Below the pieces are notes generated by a model. The model was not told the origin of the DNA, made no database searches, and saw only the letters and a list, made by a program, of their open reading frames with translations. Made by a program: the position numbers and the translations under genes. DNA of 64,000 bases from Nannocystis pusilla (GTDB taxonomy: Bacteria > Myxococcota_A > Polyangia > Nannocystales > Nannocystaceae). The stretch spans positions 1,312,501 to 1,376,500 of the forward strand of contig NZ_JAIRAU010000001.1 of assembly GCF_020073745.1 (NCBI RefSeq), given 5' to 3'. Positions 24,016 to 31,894 of the stretch are shown here, one piece after another; the first letter of the stretch is position 1, and each line of letters opens with the position of its first letter.

Positions 24016-24909
24016 ATGGAGACGATGCACGACGAGCGGCCGCTCCGCGGCCTCAACTTCGTATTCTCTGGCGGTACGGCGGGGATCGGGCTGGCGGCGG
24101 CGACGGAGGTCGGGCGCCGCGGAGCAGCGGTGCTGCTGGTGGGACGCGACGGCGAGCGCGGGGCGCGGGCGGTGACGTCGGTGCGCGCGGCGGGGGCCGG
24201 CGAGGCGGCGTTCTGCGCGGCCGACCTGACGACGATCGCCGGGGTGGCGCGGGCGATCGAGGCGATCGCGGCCTGGCGGCCGCGGCTGCACGGGCTGGTG
24301 CACACGGCGATGACGGCGTCGCTGCAGCGGGTCGACACGGCCGACGGCTTCGAGCGTGCGTTCGGGCTGCAGTACCTGGCCCGCTACGCGCTCAACCGCG
24401 GGCTGCTCGCGGCGCTGGCGGCGTCGGGCGACGGTCGCATCGTCCACGTCGGGGCGAAGGCGCCGGCGGGTCTCCTGCCCGACCTCGACGACCTGCAGTT
24501 TCGCCGCCGCCGCTGGTCGCTGCTGCCGGCGCTGATGTCGTCGCAGGTGCTGGGCTACCTGCACGTGCAAGAGGCGGCGCAGCGCTGGCGCGAGCTGCCG
24601 GTCACGACGAGCGTTGTCTGCGTCGGCATGACCCGCACCGAGACGGCGCGCGGCTGGCCGTGGTACGTCCGCGGGCTGTATCGCCTGTTCGGGACGTCGC
24701 CGGAGCGCTCGGCGGGCAACGTGATCGGCCTGCTCATAGCCCGGGACGTCGAGCGCGCCGACGGGGCGATCTTCTTCGACCCGCGCCGCTTCGAGCCGAC
24801 GCCGCTGGCCCTCGACGCCGCGCTGGCGCGGCGCACGTGGGCGCTGTCCGAGCAGCTGGCGCGCGAGCGCGGGCTGGTGTTCGCGGAGCCGGATCGCGGC
24901 GCGCGATGA
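24016..24909 (+). CDS. SDR-fold protein with atypical active site
   Basis: 297 residues. The cofactor motif SGGTAGIG (18-25) with VGRDGERG after beta2 fits an NADP-type classical SDR related to retinol-dehydrogenase-like proteins. The expected YxxxK is not found: the equivalent helix reads ALMSSQVLGYLHVQEAAQRW, and the active-site Ser strand is IVHVGAKAP. It may be a pseudo-enzyme or use other residues. TetR is divergent upstream and a hairpin repeat lies immediately downstream. Confidence 0.82.
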   Translation: METMHDERPLRGLNFVFSGGTAGIGLAAATEVGRRGAAVLLVGRDGERGARAVTSVRAAGAGEAAFCAADLTTIAGVARAIEAIAAWRPRLHGLVHTAMTASLQRVDTADGFERAFGLQYLARYALNRGLLAALAASGDGRIVHVGAKAPAGLLPDLDDLQFRRRRWSLLPALMSSQVLGYLHVQEAAQRWRELPVTTSVVCVGMTRTETARGWPWYVRGLYRLFGTSPERSAGNVIGLLIARDVERADGAIFFDPRRFEPTPLALDAALARRTWALSEQLARERGLVFAEPDRGAR

Positions 24910-24911
24910 AT

Positions 24912-24935
24912 GCGGATGACCGTCAGGACATGTTC
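24912..24935 (+). repeat. CATG-14 hairpin repeat, 2 units plus a degenerate third
   Basis: GATG at 24915, CATG at 24929, and a decayed TATC at 24943. It lies directly after the SDR stop codon and before the convergent beta-helix gene. Confidence 0.6.
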
Positions 24936-24957
24936 GGAGGGTTATCTGCGTGGTGCG

Positions 24958-26670
24958 TCACGGCTGGTATTCGTAAGCCCCGGCGTCGCAGGCGCCGGCG
25001 CGCGGCAGGCCGCGCTGGTCGTACGGCGGGCACTCCTCGGCCACGTCGACGGCAGGGCTGCCGGCGGCGATCGCCATGGTCGGGGCGGCGCCGCCGTTGT
25101 CGGCCAGCGGCGCGAGCATCGGGTCGGCGAACACGATGCCGTCGGCGCACGGGGTGTCGGGGCTGCCGTTGTTCCTGTGGTCCGGCCATTGAATGTTGCC
25201 GCCGGCGTCGGCGAAGGTGGCGTGGCAGGCGAGGGCGCTGAACTCGTTGGCGGTGGTGTTGTCGGCGAAGATCGTGTTCTTGAGGGTGACGACGCCGGCC
25301 TCGCCCTTGAAGATGACGGGGCCGTAGTCGGCGCTGTTGCCGGAGAAGGTGGTGTTGGTGACGTCGACGACGCCGTCGCCGGCCCACAGCGCGCCGGCGT
25401 TGCCGGGGGTGCTGTTGCCGACGAAGGTGCAGTTGACGATCTCGGCGTCGGTGCCCCCGCCGAGGAACAGGCCGCCGGCGTGGCCGCCGGTCGAGTTGCC
25501 GGCGAGGGTCGAGTCGAGCAGGCGCAGCGGGACGCCCTGGTGATAGACGGAGCCGCTGCCGCCGCCGGGGCTGCCGTCCATGTCGTTGTCGGCGAAGACG
25601 CTGCGGTCGAACACGGCGCCGGTGCCCTCGAGGTTGTAGGAGAAGAAGGCGCTGCCGTGCTGCCTGGCGTGGTTGCCGGTGAACACGCCGCCGCACAGGA
25701 CGAAGTCGACGGGCGCGTCGAGCCACATGCGATCGATGTAGAGGCCGCCGCCGTTGCCGTACTGGCCGCCGTCGGCGTAGGTGGTGGCGGTGTTGTCGGC
25801 GAAGACGGTGTCGACGACCCGCAGGTTGGTGCTGCGACTCAGGACGCCGCCGCCGATCGAGCCGCTGTTGCCGATGAAGCGCGCGCCGGACAGCACACAT
25901 TCGGTGAGGCCGCCGGCGTAGATCGCCCCGCCGCCGACGTCGGCGGCCTCGCTGGCGCTGTGGTTGTTCTCGAAGGTGGCGTCGATGATCTTGAGGGTGC
26001 CGAACCACGGGCTCAAGAGGCCGGCGCCGCTCTCGTTCTCGCTGCCCGCGGCGACGTGGCCGTCGCGGATGGTGATCCGCTGGACGACGAATTCGAGGTG
26101 ATGATCGAGCTCGATGACCCGCACGGCCCCACCACCGCTGAGGGTGATCTCGCCGTCGCCGTCGACGATCGCGCTGGCGGTGAACCGCGCCGACTGGGTG
26201 AGGGTGATGGTGTGCGCACCGCCGCAGGCGAAGGTGAGGGTGCCGCCGCCTGCAGCGTTGAGCGCGGCGACGGCGTCGTGTACGGCCTGCTCGCTGCAGG
26301 AGGCTGCCGTGCCGTCGCCCACGACCACGATCTGCCCGGCGTGCGCGACGGGCTCGAGCCGCCCCTCGCAACCGCTCGCGGGCGCCGGCTCCCCACCGGT
26401 GTCGGTGTCGCCCGCGGTGTCGGTGGTGGCCTCGGTGGCGCTGGTGGGGCCGTCGGTGACGGCGCCGGTGGTCGTGCCGGTGGGGCCGTGGGTGATGTTG
26501 TCGGGGCCGCCGCTGGTGGGGCCGTCGCCCTCGGTCTCGGTGGTGGGCTGGGTGGCGGGTGGCTCGCCGCCGGAGCTGCCGGCGCCGCTGTCCGTACTCT
26601 GCGAGCCCGAATCACCGCACGCGACGACGACGAGCAGGCCGAGGTGGATGCGCGATCTCGAGGGCGACAT
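24958..26670 (-). CDS. Surface lipoprotein with right-handed beta-helix and choice-of-anchor Q-type end
   Basis: 570 residues from MSPSRSRIHLGLL. Lipobox VVVAC is followed by a Gly/Thr/Ser/Asp linker of about 85 residues. Next come repeated parallel-beta-helix rungs (FENNHSASEAADVGGGAIY, FIGNSGSIGGGVL, FSGNSADYGPVIF, each with an N-rich turn). The C-terminal AGSPAVDVAEECPPYDQRG and GACDAGAYEY are typical of choice-of-anchor Q domains. Probably displayed on the outer membrane; ligand or enzymatic role unknown. TACCAT lies six bases before the ATG and no Shine-Dalgarno is seen, so 26670 is preferred to the upstream start at 26730. Confidence 0.82.
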   Translation of the reverse strand: MSPSRSRIHLGLLVVVACGDSGSQSTDSGAGSSGGEPPATQPTTETEGDGPTSGGPDNITHGPTGTTTGAVTDGPTSATEATTDTAGDTDTGGEPAPASGCEGRLEPVAHAGQIVVVGDGTAASCSEQAVHDAVAALNAAGGGTLTFACGGAHTITLTQSARFTASAIVDGDGEITLSGGGAVRVIELDHHLEFVVQRITIRDGHVAAGSENESGAGLLSPWFGTLKIIDATFENNHSASEAADVGGGAIYAGGLTECVLSGARFIGNSGSIGGGVLSRSTNLRVVDTVFADNTATTYADGGQYGNGGGLYIDRMWLDAPVDFVLCGGVFTGNHARQHGSAFFSYNLEGTGAVFDRSVFADNDMDGSPGGGSGSVYHQGVPLRLLDSTLAGNSTGGHAGGLFLGGGTDAEIVNCTFVGNSTPGNAGALWAGDGVVDVTNTTFSGNSADYGPVIFKGEAGVVTLKNTIFADNTTANEFSALACHATFADAGGNIQWPDHRNNGSPDTPCADGIVFADPMLAPLADNGGAAPTMAIAAGSPAVDVAEECPPYDQRGLPRAGACDAGAYEYQP

Positions 26671-26682
26671 CCGGTGATGGTA

Positions 26683-27265
26683 CCGCGAGCGCTGGCGCGA
26701 GGAGGCGAGGCTCGTCGGCCCCAGGTTCACACGCGCGCACCGTCGACGACCGACAGGCTCGGGTCCTCAAGACCTGTGTTTAATAAACGTGGGGCTGGCG
26801 AGCCGGCACGCAGTCCGCCGATGGCTCGCCCGTGCGCGAAACGTCTCATTCCCACCGACCCGCGGGGCGCGGAGGACCGGGCGAATGGGATGTCTCTCGG
26901 GACATGTCGTTGCTACGAGGGGAACAGGGCCGACCGCCGCCGAGCTCGGCGGGCGTTGCCTTGAATGTGGCGAGGTGCAGAGCATGTGCGCGTCCGCATC
27001 CACCGGGCGGTGCTCTCGACCGCGACGAACGCAATGCGCAAAAAGGCGGTTCGCCTGCGCAATCCGGCCGCTGGTGCCCGATCTGGCACGGCGACCCTGC
27101 GGGCTGGTGGGGCGCGGCATGAGCGCCGACGACGACCGCGGGCGGACGCCGCCCGAAAAGCAGGCCTCCTGCGGCCCGTACGTCGGCGCCTGGAGCACTT
27201 CTGCGGCCTAGTCATGGGGGCGAGTTCGGCAAGCGCGATCAGACTGTCGACCAGGAGAATCCGAG
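26683..27265 (+). other. Intergenic region with one hairpin repeat
   Basis: Nearly 600 bases between the beta-helix gene and csbD. Overlapping ORFs of about 100-140 codons occur in several frames, as expected at this GC content; none has motifs. The only structure is the repeat at 26886-26909. Confidence 0.5.
26886..26909 (+). repeat. CATG-14 hairpin repeat, 2 units
   Basis: GATG at 26889 and CATG at 26903; ATGTC/GACAT arms enclose TCTCGG. Confidence 0.75.
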
Positions 27266-27466
27266 ATGAACCGCGATCAAGTTCAAGGCAAGTGGGAGCA
27301 GCTCAAGGGCAAGGCCAAGCAACTGTGGGGCAACCTCACCGACGACGACTTCCTGAAGGCCGAGGGCTCGGCCGACAAGCTGTGCGGGATCATTCAGGAG
27401 CGCTCGGGCGAGCGCCGGGAAGAGATCGAGCGCAAGCTCGACTACAAGAACTACAACAACCTGTGA
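27266..27466 (+). CDS. CsbD-family stress protein
   Basis: 66 residues, a typical length for CsbD. The opening MNRDQVQGKWEQLKGKAKQL, then LTDDDF and EGSADKLCGIIQERSG, match the family closely. These are small, soluble, highly charged proteins induced by general stress in many bacteria; molecular role unknown. An AGGAGAA site precedes the ATG at good spacing. It is monocistronic. Confidence 0.93.
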   Translation: MNRDQVQGKWEQLKGKAKQLWGNLTDDDFLKAEGSADKLCGIIQERSGERREEIERKLDYKNYNNL

Positions 27467-27483
27467 TCGCCAGGGGGGGCGGC

Positions 27484-27501
27484 CAGCTCGGCGACGAGCT
27501 G
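27484..27501 (+). terminator. Hairpin downstream of csbD
   Basis: CAGCTCG and CGAGCTG pair across a GCGA (GNRA) loop 17 nt after the csbD stop. There is no T-tract, so it may be a 3' stabiliser or weak terminator rather than an intrinsic terminator. Confidence 0.4.
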
Positions 27502-27735
27502 TGACCGCCTCCGTTGTGTCTGGTCAATTGCTGTCTTGGTTTATTATAAAAATGGAGAGACTCGTCGGGTGAAGGTCGACTGTGCGTGCGGGCGATCTTC
27601 CACCCGGCGACCTCGCGCCGCAGCTGCACGTCTCCTCGCTTTCGTCCGCCGGTGCCTGTCGCGACGTTTCGGCCCTGCCATGATTCGCTGGCGGCGAGGG
27701 CTCGAGGCGCCGCTTCATCGCGTCGCACGAGCGGC

Positions 27736-28434
27736 TCAGGCGGCGCGGGTGAGCTCGACCTGGTCGATGGGATAGGTGGCGTGCAGCGGCGCGAGCACGT
27801 TGTCGACCAGGCCGTGGACGTACGGCACGATCCGGTGGTTGCGGTACACCGGCCGCTTGTTGATGCGGATGCCCGTGGCGCCGGAGATGAGGCCGCTCTG
27901 CAGCAGGTAGATTTGGCCTCCCTCCGGGCGCACGACCGGGTTGGCGTCGATGACCCCGAGCACGCCCTGGACGAGGTCGGGGGGGGGCACCTCGCCGGCG
28001 AAGCGGACGCGCGTGAGCAGCAGCGCGCCGGAGGTCGGGGGGTGCTGCAGCGCCTCGAAGTAGCCGGTGACCGGGAAGGGGCGCGTGGCCAGCCATTCGC
28101 GCTCGCCGGCGATCCGTCCATCACCGGCGACCGGCTCGATGAACGCCGCCCCGAACACACCGAACATCATGGGGGCCATGCCTGCGCCGAGCCAATCGAC
28201 CGGCAGAAAACCGGCGGCGGTGGCCGCGACGAAGCCGGCGCCGACGACGAGCGGGACGAAGAACAGTCGCTGGCGCAGACTGCCGTAGTGAGCGCCGAGA
28301 GCGACGCGCATGTGCCTGTCGGCCCTGGCTATCTGGGTGCGATCGGCGGCCTGGATGTTGCGCGCGCCCTGCTCGGCCAGGCGCAGCAGTTCGGCCGAGG
28401 GAGCGCGACCCGGTTGGTGTGCGTTGCGAGACAC
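27736..28434 (-). CDS. Membrane protein of unknown function, two transmembrane helices
   Basis: 232 residues from a GTG. Two adjacent hydrophobic helices (about 57-77 and 81-99) follow a 50-residue basic N-terminal part; about 130 residues of soluble domain come after them (GEREWLATRPFPVTGYFEAL, SGATGIRINKRPVYRNHRI). Family not recognised. The GTG at 28434 is preferred to an ATG at 28512. A TATCGT box sits exactly six bases before it, and the extra N-terminal residues would be read through a hairpin repeat and promoter sequence. Confidence 0.65.
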   Translation of the reverse strand: MSRNAHQPGRAPSAELLRLAEQGARNIQAADRTQIARADRHMRVALGAHYGSLRQRLFFVPLVVGAGFVAATAAGFLPVDWLGAGMAPMMFGVFGAAFIEPVAGDGRIAGEREWLATRPFPVTGYFEALQHPPTSGALLLTRVRFAGEVPPPDLVQGVLGVIDANPVVRPEGGQIYLLQSGLISGATGIRINKRPVYRNHRIVPYVHGLVDNVLAPLHATYPIDQVELTRAA

Positions 28435-28506
28435 CGGCGGACGATAGCGGCGCGCCCACCGCCCGGCAACCGCGCGCAGATCCACGCCCGGGGCGGGCGA
28501 GTACGA

Positions 28507-28530
28507 TGACATGTCTCTCGGGACATGTGT
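28507..28530 (+). repeat. CATG-14 hairpin repeat, 2 units
   Basis: CATG at 28510 and 28524; ACATGTC and GACATGT are perfect arms around TCTCGG. It lies between two divergent genes. Confidence 0.85.
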
Positions 28531-28649
28531 GTGGATAGCGAGTCGTGGCGATCCGATGGGCGGGGCCTGCGCGAGGGCTCCCGGGCCCTGCGAGGCGCGC
28601 TCCTGCAGGTGTCCGCGCGATCTTGCGCCGGCCCGTGCTACGGTCCGGC

Positions 28650-29114
28650 ATGAGCTCGACCCGGATCCGCCATCACGTGAACGCGACGCGCGCGGAGGTG
28701 TACCGCGCGCTCCTCGATGCCCGGGCGATCGCCGCCTGGCGGGTGCCCACCGGCATGAGCAGCCACGTGCACGTGTTCGAGCCCCGCGAAGGCGGCGCGT
28801 TCCGGGTCTCGCTCACGTACGACGCACCGACGGGCGCGGGCAAGACGACGGCGCACACCGACACGTACCACGGCCGCTTCGTCAAGCTCGTGGCCGATGA
28901 GCAGGTCGTCGAGGTCGTCGAGTTCGAGGCGACGGACCCGGCGTTGCGCGGAGAGATGACAATCACGACCACGCTGGTCGACGCCGACGGCGGCACCGAC
29001 GTCGTCGCCGTCCACGACGGATTGCCGCCGGGGGTGTCGCCCGCGGACAACGAGGCCGGCTGGCGCGATTCGCTGGGCAAGCTCGCGGCGTTCGTCGAGG
29101 CGCGGCGGGCCTGA
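28650..29114 (+). CDS. SRPBCC (AHSA1/START-like) domain protein
   Basis: 154 residues. The pattern VNATRAEVYRALLDARAIAAWRVP at the N-terminus, the GGAFRVSLTY strand and the C-terminal helix NEAGWRDSLGKLAAFVEAR are typical of AHSA1-like SRPBCC proteins, which enclose a hydrophobic ligand cavity. Ligand unknown. TACGGT ends five bases before the ATG, suggesting a leaderless message. The convergent quinone oxidoreductase ends 46 nt downstream. Confidence 0.88.
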   Translation: MSSTRIRHHVNATRAEVYRALLDARAIAAWRVPTGMSSHVHVFEPREGGAFRVSLTYDAPTGAGKTTAHTDTYHGRFVKLVADEQVVEVVEFEATDPALRGEMTITTTLVDADGGTDVVAVHDGLPPGVSPADNEAGWRDSLGKLAAFVEARRA

Positions 29115-29160
29115 TGTGATTCGTCGGACCCGCAACGGCGGGCCGATGCAGCGGGGCCGG

Positions 29161-30180
29161 TCAGTCGACCATGCGCACGACGATCTTGCCCTTGGCGCGG
29201 CCGGACTCGAGGTGGGCGAAGGCCGCGCCGATCTGCGCGAACGGGACCACGCGGTCGAGCACCACCTCGAGCGCGCCGTCGTCGATGCGGCGCGCCAGGT
29301 CGGCCAGGTCGGCGCCGCTCGGGTGCATGAACAAATAGCGGTAGCGGGCGCTCCGGCGGCGCGCTCGCAGGCGCAGGCCGAGGCTCGCCACCCAGAACAG
29401 CGCCGCCAGCCCTGGGCCGCGCCCGAGGTCCTTGCGCGCGGTCAGAGGCTCGGGGAGGCCGGCGATCGACAGCACCATGCCGCCCGGCTTGACCACCGCG
29501 AACGCGCGCGCCAGCGTGTCGCCGCCGACCAGGTCGAACACGCCGTCGTAGTTCGACAGCACCTCCTCGAAGCGCTGGGCGGTGTAATCGACGACCACGT
29601 CGGCGCCGAGGCGGCGGACCAGCGCCTCGCCGCGCGGCGAGGCCGTGGTCGCGACCGTGGCGCCGAACTGCTTGGCGAGCTGCAGCGCGAACGTGCCGAC
29701 GCCGCCGGCGCCGCCGGGGATGAAGAGCCGCTGGCCAGGGGCCGCGTGCAGCTCGTCGCGTAGACCCTGGAGCGCCGTCAGCCCGGCCAGGGGCACCGCG
29801 GCGGCGCCGGCGAAGTCGAGCCGCGCGGGCATCGTTGCGACGAGCGCCTCGGCCACGCACGCGTAGTCGGCGAATGCCCCCATGGCGTCCTTGTCGACCC
29901 GCGCGAACACGCGATCGCCGGGCGCGAAGCGGGCCACCCCCGGACCGCACGCATCGACCACGCCGGCGAGCTCGTTGCCCAGCACGATCGGCAGCGGGTA
30001 ACGGCGAATGACCTTCAGCTGGCCCTCGCGGATCTTGTAGTCCACCGGGTTGAGGCCCGCCGCGTGCACGCGGATCCGCAGCTCGCCCGGCCCGGGCGCC
30101 GGCACCGGCACCTCGCGCAGCTCGGTCGCCTCCGGGCCGCCGTAGCGCGTCAACACGTGGGCTCGCATGGTCGTCGTCAT
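29161..30180 (-). CDS. NADPH:quinone oxidoreductase / zeta-crystallin-like MDR protein
   Basis: 339 residues. Zinc-free MDR family: GLNPVDYKIREG near the N-terminus, the GNELAGVV signature, and the NADP-binding IPGGAGGVGTFALQLAKQFGA motif (about 153-173). The Cys residues of zinc enzymes are absent. Likely reduces quinones or enones in the cytoplasm. A second in-frame Met (30168) is also possible; TACACT lies nine bases before the first ATG. Confidence 0.9.
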   Translation of the reverse strand: MTTTMRAHVLTRYGGPEATELREVPVPAPGPGELRIRVHAAGLNPVDYKIREGQLKVIRRYPLPIVLGNELAGVVDACGPGVARFAPGDRVFARVDKDAMGAFADYACVAEALVATMPARLDFAGAAAVPLAGLTALQGLRDELHAAPGQRLFIPGGAGGVGTFALQLAKQFGATVATTASPRGEALVRRLGADVVVDYTAQRFEEVLSNYDGVFDLVGGDTLARAFAVVKPGGMVLSIAGLPEPLTARKDLGRGPGLAALFWVASLGLRLRARRRSARYRYLFMHPSGADLADLARRIDDGALEVVLDRVVPFAQIGAAFAHLESGRAKGKIVVRMVD

Positions 30181-30195
30181 GGCGGGCCGAGTGTA

Positions 30196-30628
30196 CGCCG
30201 GAAGCTCGGCGGCGCCAGACGCGGGCGCACGGCGAGGGCGTCACCTGTCTTTCGGGACATCCGATTTGCGGCCGCTCGGAACGGCGGCTCGGCCGGGGTC
30301 GGGTTGCCGCTCGCCCGACACGCGGGTCACCTTGCGGGTGTTCCAGCCGCGGAGCTCGAGGTTGCACTCCCGCAGACTCCTCCGCTTCGCGCCCCGCCGG
30401 CCCGAGACATGTCGGCGACGCGTAACCGGACGCCGCGCGCGAAAGCGGACAAGCGCGCCCAGGTGGGCCGCAGGAGGGCCCGGGGCTGCGCTCGCGTCCG
30501 CCGCGCGGGGGGACTGTAAAGCGACGGTAATCCGGCGTGCGCCGGGCCCGGGAGCGACGAATATCAAAGGGCGAGCCGGGGTCTTGACCCTCGCGGCGAT
30601 GGCCGCCCCCGGTACGAGGAGAGACACC
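30196..30628 (+). other. Intergenic region upstream of the EF-hand gene
   Basis: About 430 bases with no supported gene. It contains the hairpin repeat at 30241-30264 and a lone half-unit GAGACATGTC near 30405. No clear promoter was found apart from weak TTGACC near 30582. Confidence 0.45.
30241..30264 (+). repeat. CATG-14 hairpin repeat, 2 degenerate units
   Basis: CCTG at 30244 and CATC at 30258; TGTC and GACA arms enclose TTTCGG. Confidence 0.6.
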
Positions 30629-31381
30629 ATGACACGCATGACCAAGGCCGCCTTCCTGTCCCTTTCCCTCCTGTTCGTCGCCTGCGACAAGGAGGAGACC
30701 GCCGAGCCCGAGCAGGACGGCGTGGAGGTCGAGGGTGAGCACAAGCGGGGCGGCTTCATGGCCAAGTTCGACGCCGATGGCGACGGCGCGATCTCCCGCG
30801 AGGAGGCCAAGGGGCACCGGTTCGAGGCGAAGTTCGCCGAGCTCGACGCCGACGGCGACGGCAAGCTGACGCGCGCGGAGTTCAAGGCGATGCGGGGCCA
30901 CCACGGCGACCGCGGCGGCTGGCACAAGGACCCCGAGGAGCGCGCGGCCAAGCTGCTGGCCAAGTTCGACGCCAACGGCGACGGCGCGCTGGCCCGCGAC
31001 GAGGTCGCGGGGGGCAAGCTGGCCGACAAGTTCGACGAGGCCGACGGCGACAAGGACGGCAAGCTGACCCGCGAGGAGCTGAAGGCGCTCAAGGGCCGCG
31101 GCAAGCACGGCGAGGGCCACCACGGCGAGGGCCACCGCAAGGACCCGGCCGAGCGCGCGGCGATGATGCTGGCGAAGTTCGACGTCAACAGCGACGGCGC
31201 CCTGTCGGCCGACGAGGTCGCCGAGCACCGCTTCCTGGCCGAGAAGTTCGCCGAGGCCGACGGCGACAGGGACGGCAAGCTGACCCGCGACGAGCTGGTG
31301 GCGTTCAAGCAGGCCCACCACGGCGGCAAGCACGGCGACAAGCACGGCGACAGGCGCCGCGGCGGACCGCGCGGCGAATGA
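30629..31381 (+). CDS. EF-hand calcium-binding lipoprotein
   Basis: 250 residues. The signal peptide ends in lipobox LFVAC (C19). Six canonical 12-residue EF loops are visible at about 48-59, 73-84, 114-125, 139-150, 185-196 and 211-222 (for example DADGDGAISREE and DADGDGKLTRAE). They are arranged as three pairs about 70 residues apart, with His/Lys/Gly-rich linkers between. The last linker and C-terminus (KHGDKHGDRRRGG) are rich in His. Periplasmic or surface Ca2+ binding is expected, with possible metal binding by the His tracts. A GAGGAGAG site precedes the ATG. Confidence 0.9.
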   Translation: MTRMTKAAFLSLSLLFVACDKEETAEPEQDGVEVEGEHKRGGFMAKFDADGDGAISREEAKGHRFEAKFAELDADGDGKLTRAEFKAMRGHHGDRGGWHKDPEERAAKLLAKFDANGDGALARDEVAGGKLADKFDEADGDKDGKLTREELKALKGRGKHGEGHHGEGHRKDPAERAAMMLAKFDVNSDGALSADEVAEHRFLAEKFAEADGDRDGKLTRDELVAFKQAHHGGKHGDKHGDRRRGGPRGE

Positions 31382-31435
31382 GGGCCGCGCCCGCGCGCCG
31401 GCAGGCGTGAGCGCGGGTCGAGAGGAGAACGCGAC

Positions 31436-31472
31436 GCGCCGCTGCCCCAGGGCAGCGGCGCGCTTTCGTTTT
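31436..31472 (+). terminator. Intrinsic terminator after the EF-hand gene
   Basis: GCGCCGCTGCCC pairs perfectly with GGGCAGCGGCGC around CA (31436-31461), followed by a T-rich tail GCTTTCGTTTT. Confidence 0.8.
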
Positions 31473-31520
31473 CGCGGTCACGACGAACGCGGCCGTGGTG
31501 ATGCCGCGAGCGCGCGCTCG

Positions 31521-31850
31521 TCAAGACGCTGCAGCTCGCCTGCTTCTTGAGGCATGCCTTTCAGGGCATGTCTTATCGGGCATGCCGTTGAGAACATGTC
31601 CCGAGACGGCGCGGCGGGCGGCGTCGACCTCGGCGAGGATGGCCCGCGCGTGGGCGAGGAAGCGCTCGCCGGCGGGGAGGAGGCGGACGCCGCGGGGCGT
31701 GCGGTCGAACAGGCGGGTGCCGAGCTCGTCCTCGAGCTGGCGGATCTGGCGGGTCACGGGGGGCTGGGACACGTGCAGCCGCTGCGCCGCGCGACCGACG
31801 TGCTGCTCCTCGGCGACGGCGACGAAGTAGCTGATCTGGGTCAGGCTCAC
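31521..31850 (-). pseudogene. Truncated LysR-family regulator (HTH domain only)
   Basis: 109 codons where LysR proteins normally have about 300. The first 80 residues are a good LysR HTH and linker helix ([58 protein letters not shown]). After [15 protein letters not shown] the frame runs into the repeat array at 31550-31601 and ends in unrelated residues. The effector-binding domain is absent. A DNA-binding fragment might still be made. Confidence 0.8.
31550..31601 (+). repeat. CATG-14 hairpin array, 4 units
   Basis: CATG at 31553, 31567, 31581 and 31595, an exact 14-base period. Units read GGCATGCC, GGCATGTC, GGCATGCC and AACATGTC. The array begins where LysR homology ends. Confidence 0.88.
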
Positions 31851-31894
31851 GCCCCCAGGCTACGCGGGGGCGGCGGCGCGAGGCAAGCCCGCGG

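Noticed and set aside
31550..31601. Possible CRISPR array
   Set aside because: The period is only 14 bases, spacers are about 4 bases and units are palindromic; no cas genes are present.
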